Below, piece by piece: positions 60,876 through 64,000 of a stretch of DNA of 64,000 nucleotides. Made by a program: the position numbers and the translations under genes. The notes under the pieces are model-generated. The model ran no database searches. It was not told where the DNA came from and saw only the letters and a program-made list of their open reading frames with translations. Within the stretch, counting starts at the first letter, position 1. Each line of letters opens with the position of its first letter. Origin of the DNA: Anas platyrhynchos (taxonomy: Eukaryota > Chordata > Aves > Anseriformes > Anatidae); contig NC_092606.1 in assembly GCF_047663525.1 (NCBI RefSeq), positions 6,260,501 through 6,324,500 on the forward strand, in the 5' to 3' direction.

Positions 60876-63124
60876 GTTTTCTGCACCCCCCCAGTTCAGC
60901 GGAGCACGAGGTGAGAAACTGAGCAAGAACCTAGATCTGTTTAAGACGAGGAGGATGCAGCTGGTGTCTGTCACCGGGAAGGATTTCAGCTTGATGACCA
61001 GCAGATCCTGCTCAGCACTCAGCCTCTCCACCCCCGGAACAGCCAGTTGCAAGATCTCACATTTTTTTGTAGTGTTGTCATGTTGGTGTATGTATTTGGG
61101 TGTGTGCCCCCCTCTGTCCTCTACCAACGGGTCTGAAAGTTGCTCAATATTCCAGATTTTCTCGGCCTGAAAGGCAGAGACCTTGCAGTCTGGATGAGCC
61201 CTCCTCTCACTGACTGCCATATGGAGGAAGGACATCTCCTTCCTTCCCCAGACCAAAACCAGAGACCTGTTTCTCTTCCAGCTGGCTGGCTGAGCAATGC
61301 CTCCTTGCCCAAATAATCGAATGGCAGAGACCTGCTTGCACCTTGCAGCTCCGCTCAGGGGACAAGCGTTGCCCTCTGGAGCTGCTGCTCTTTCCCCACC
61401 AACTGCAGGAGCTCAGGGAGGTGATGCTCCCAGTTCAGGCAGCACAAAGGCACAGCACACTGCTTGCTGTGGGTTGGTACCTGCAGTGTCCTCACATTTC
61501 CCGTTATAATCTGGGCTGTGAAAGGAGCAGACAGCGTGTTTCTGTTCCCATTCTCTGCCGGGCACGTGCACACCCTCCCTGCAAACCTCCTGGCCAGCAG
61601 CGGGTTTGCTCCTCTGCTTGCTATGAAGGAACAAAAACCCTACAATTCCTCACCTGCAAAGCAATCCCCTTTTTTATTTGCTTGCTGCCACAGTCCTTAC
61701 CACCTGTTGTGATGGTCTTTTCCTCCCAGTCACAGCTTTTAGCCCCCGCTCTTCATGTAGGTCTTCTTTTTGTTTTTTTCTGCTTTTCCTCCCCTTCCAG
61801 CCATCAGCATGCAGAGCCCTCCACCTCCTGCTCTTCCCCCAAACGCCTCCCACCCCCAAGGTCTCCACAGGTGCCTTCTGCACGCGTGTGAAGAGCAATC
61901 AGAGCCTCACCTCCAATAATTGGAGCCGAGCCTCCGGAGCTGAGAGATGAATTTGCTCTCTGCTGTTCTGCATGTGAGGGATGAGCCCGGGGGCTGCCTT
62001 CTGCTGAACACAACGTGCGCTGCTGCTCGGGGGGCTTTACACCACGTCGGGGAGATCAGGACATCCTTGGGGGGGGGCACACACCTCTCCCTGCCTTGCT
62101 TTCTGCACCCTGTGCCCTGCTCCTTTGCCCATGGGGGCAAGTCTGCCCAGCTCCTTGGAACTGAAAGCCACGGATTGCTCGAGAGCTGTTTTATTCCTCT
62201 GGCCCTTGGCACTAGCTCAAACGCCGCTGAGGTGTTGGTGCACGGCACGGGACCGCTCTTTGCAGTGCTGTTTGACCATTTCATCGGCGTGTCTATGAGC
62301 ACAGACAGCCCCGGGGCCCTTGCAGGAAGCCAGAAAGTTTCAAGAAGGAGCACAGCAACTTGTGCACCTCTCTGCGGGCTCCTGTATTCCTGTGTGGCTG
62401 CGCTTTTGCCTCCCAGCGGTTCTGCAAAGGTGGCCTCAGCTGCAGACACATGGGACAGACACCTGGGTGTGAACATCTGAAGGAGTTTTATCATTTTAGC
62501 AGGATGCCTTATCTCACAAGCACACAATAAATGCTCCCAGGGACAGGCAGAGCCTCTCCACCCCCTTGGCAGCACCCACCTGCAGGCAGGCTGCCTCTGA
62601 CCGGCGAGGAGAGCCCTGATCCCACAGGTGCCATCACGTTTAGACAGGCGACAGTGTGTGTAGAAACATGCTCATCCGTGGATACCGGCACAAATTACCG
62701 TCCTGTGATTATTTACATGAAGATGTGTTTGTGGATGAATTACCAACCAGCCTGGAGCAGGGAAACGGAGCAGTCACTGCGCCTAACACGTCAGCAGGCA
62801 AGGCGAAATCCCACTTGGGGTAGTCATTAACAAATTAACTGATCACCCAGGTCTCTCCCTCCCCACAGGGGCTCCGTGTGCCTTGAAACCCGAAGCAGCA
62901 GATGTGCATTTCCAGCGGAGCTTCGTGGGGCCAACGTCGGTGCACTGACAGCAGTCTGGGCCAGAAATCAGCGCTCAGCAAGGCCAGGCCAAGGCAAACG
63001 TGCTGAGTCTAGGCTGTAAATGAGAAGAGAGCAAAAGAAAGAACCAAGAACCGCAGAAAGGAAAGGGGAAGGCTCCCAAAGAGGCAGAGGGAGGGAGCCT
63101 GAAACGAAATGAGGAAGTGAAAAA
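60876..63124. other. Non-coding interval
   Basis: No gene is supported. Opposite-strand frames overlap at 61907-62575 (minus) and 61947-62480 (plus) without codon bias. Short patches with TTAACTGATCACC at 62.83 kb and TTATTTACATGAAG at 62.71 kb are AT-rich. Nothing else stands out. Confidence 0.5.
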
Positions 63125-63380
63125 AAAATTAACAGCTTTCTTTATTCCTTTTCATTTATAGACAATATTATGCTTCTGCACAGAAGGACTAATTTAGCCC
63201 TCCGCACAGCCCCAGTGACCCTTCCTAATAGAAACCATTTAAATCTTTAAACAATTTACATGAAAATGTAACTTTGCCGCGAATATATTTCTTCCCCCTC
63301 CTGCTCCCATCACGAGTGCAATCCTTCAAATCTCTGACAGCTTCCATTATCTCTTAATGAAGTGAGAGCATCTTTCTTAG
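63125..63380. other. AT-rich block, candidate conserved non-coding element
   Basis: It contains TTTCATTTATAGACAATATTATGC, GACTAATTTAGCC, CCGCGAATATATTTC and CCATTATCTCTTAATG between GC-rich flanks. No repeat or coding frame is recognised. Confidence 0.3.
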
Positions 63381-64000
63381 GAGACGCGCCGGCCCCGAGG
63401 TTAATCGCCAAAACGAGGTTCACAAATAAAAATCAGAGGAGGGAAAAGAAAAGGAGAAGCAAACACCGAGAAGAGCTCAAGAGGGTGGCTCCATCCCCCG
63501 GAGCCTTCAGATCCTGGATGTTGGTGATCAAAACCTCCTCGAGAGCCACACGTGCTGATGGAGGGTGCCTCCATCTCTCCATCCTGGCTGCCTCCACCTC
63601 TCCATCACGCCTGCTGTCGGCTGAGCCACCAAATCATGGGGATTAGGGTTGGGGGACCCCCGTCTTGTGCCTTGTCTCATGCCCGTACCCATACACGGTG
63701 GCTGTGAGAGCCACCAAGGCCAGGGCAGAGAAAGCAGAGCCCTGAGGATGTGGAGAGAAGCGCAGGAGGACGAGGAGTGGATATAAAACCCCTCCTGGGA
63801 TGTGCAGGGCTGTGAGCGTGTTCTCATGCACCTGAGGCACAGAGCCAGCTGTCCCAGCACCACCACACCTCTAGGACCCCAGCACCACCTCCATCACCAG
63901 GCACAGTGAGGTTGGATCTGAAAGGCACGGGGAGGGTGGCATCGGGGTCATCCCCAGAGCCAGGAGCCACAGCTACAGAGGCAGGGAGCCTGCAAAGAGG

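Noticed and set aside
60861..61256. 131-codon minus-strand frame with protein-like composition
   Set aside because: It directly follows a CR1 fragment, shows no recognisable domain and lacks codon bias; possibly part of a decayed repeat but no family fits.
61907..62575. 222-codon minus and 177-codon plus frames
   Set aside because: Same situation of two opposed open frames without bias or motifs.

Overview
This is a 64 kb stretch of vertebrate nuclear DNA, and a bird is the best fit. The evidence is scattered decayed CR1 LINE fragments (including recognisable reverse-transcriptase and 3'-end sequence), a few much older SINE-like remnants, low overall repeat content, fairly GC-rich sequence with many CpGs, and no prokaryotic gene organisation. 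The species cannot be named from the sequence alone.

The window is almost entirely non-coding, either an intergenic desert or very large introns. Most open frames are chance frames in GC-rich DNA, often open on both strands at the same place. Only one place looks like a gene. Around 57.26-57.83 kb a branch-point-like sequence and 3' splice acceptor lead into a strongly GC3-biased exon with a good Kozak start. It carries a 160-codon frame that stops just before an AATAAA signal. I do not recognise the protein.

Layout. 0-20 kb: non-coding, with two CR1 3'-end stubs (2.7 and 8.3 kb), an older CR1 piece (12.45 kb), G-quadruplex tracts, a pair of RFX X-box-like sites (13.6 kb), a 25-bp minisatellite (17.6 kb) and several AT-rich, homeodomain-core-rich blocks. 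20-30 kb: a doubled POU-type motif (20.2 kb), a 10-bp minisatellite (26.3 kb), two G4 tracts, long AT-rich blocks resembling conserved enhancers, and a 186-bp satellite-like repeat with an inverted copy and telomere-like TTAGGG words (28.7-29.3 kb). 30-46 kb: non-coding, with an X-box-like promoter patch (38.8 kb), two CR1 copies (39.8-41.75 kb) and two MIR-like fragments. 46-57 kb: non-coding, with a CpG-dense patch at 48.4 kb and a decayed tRNA-derived SINE next to the candidate exon. 57-64 kb: the candidate exon, another old CR1 fragment and an AT-rich terminal block.

The density of TAAT/ATTA-rich blocks in a nearly gene-free interval would suit the regulatory landscape of a developmental gene outside the window. 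That is inference: conservation cannot be tested from one sequence. No operon, CRISPR array, phage or insertion sequence is present.
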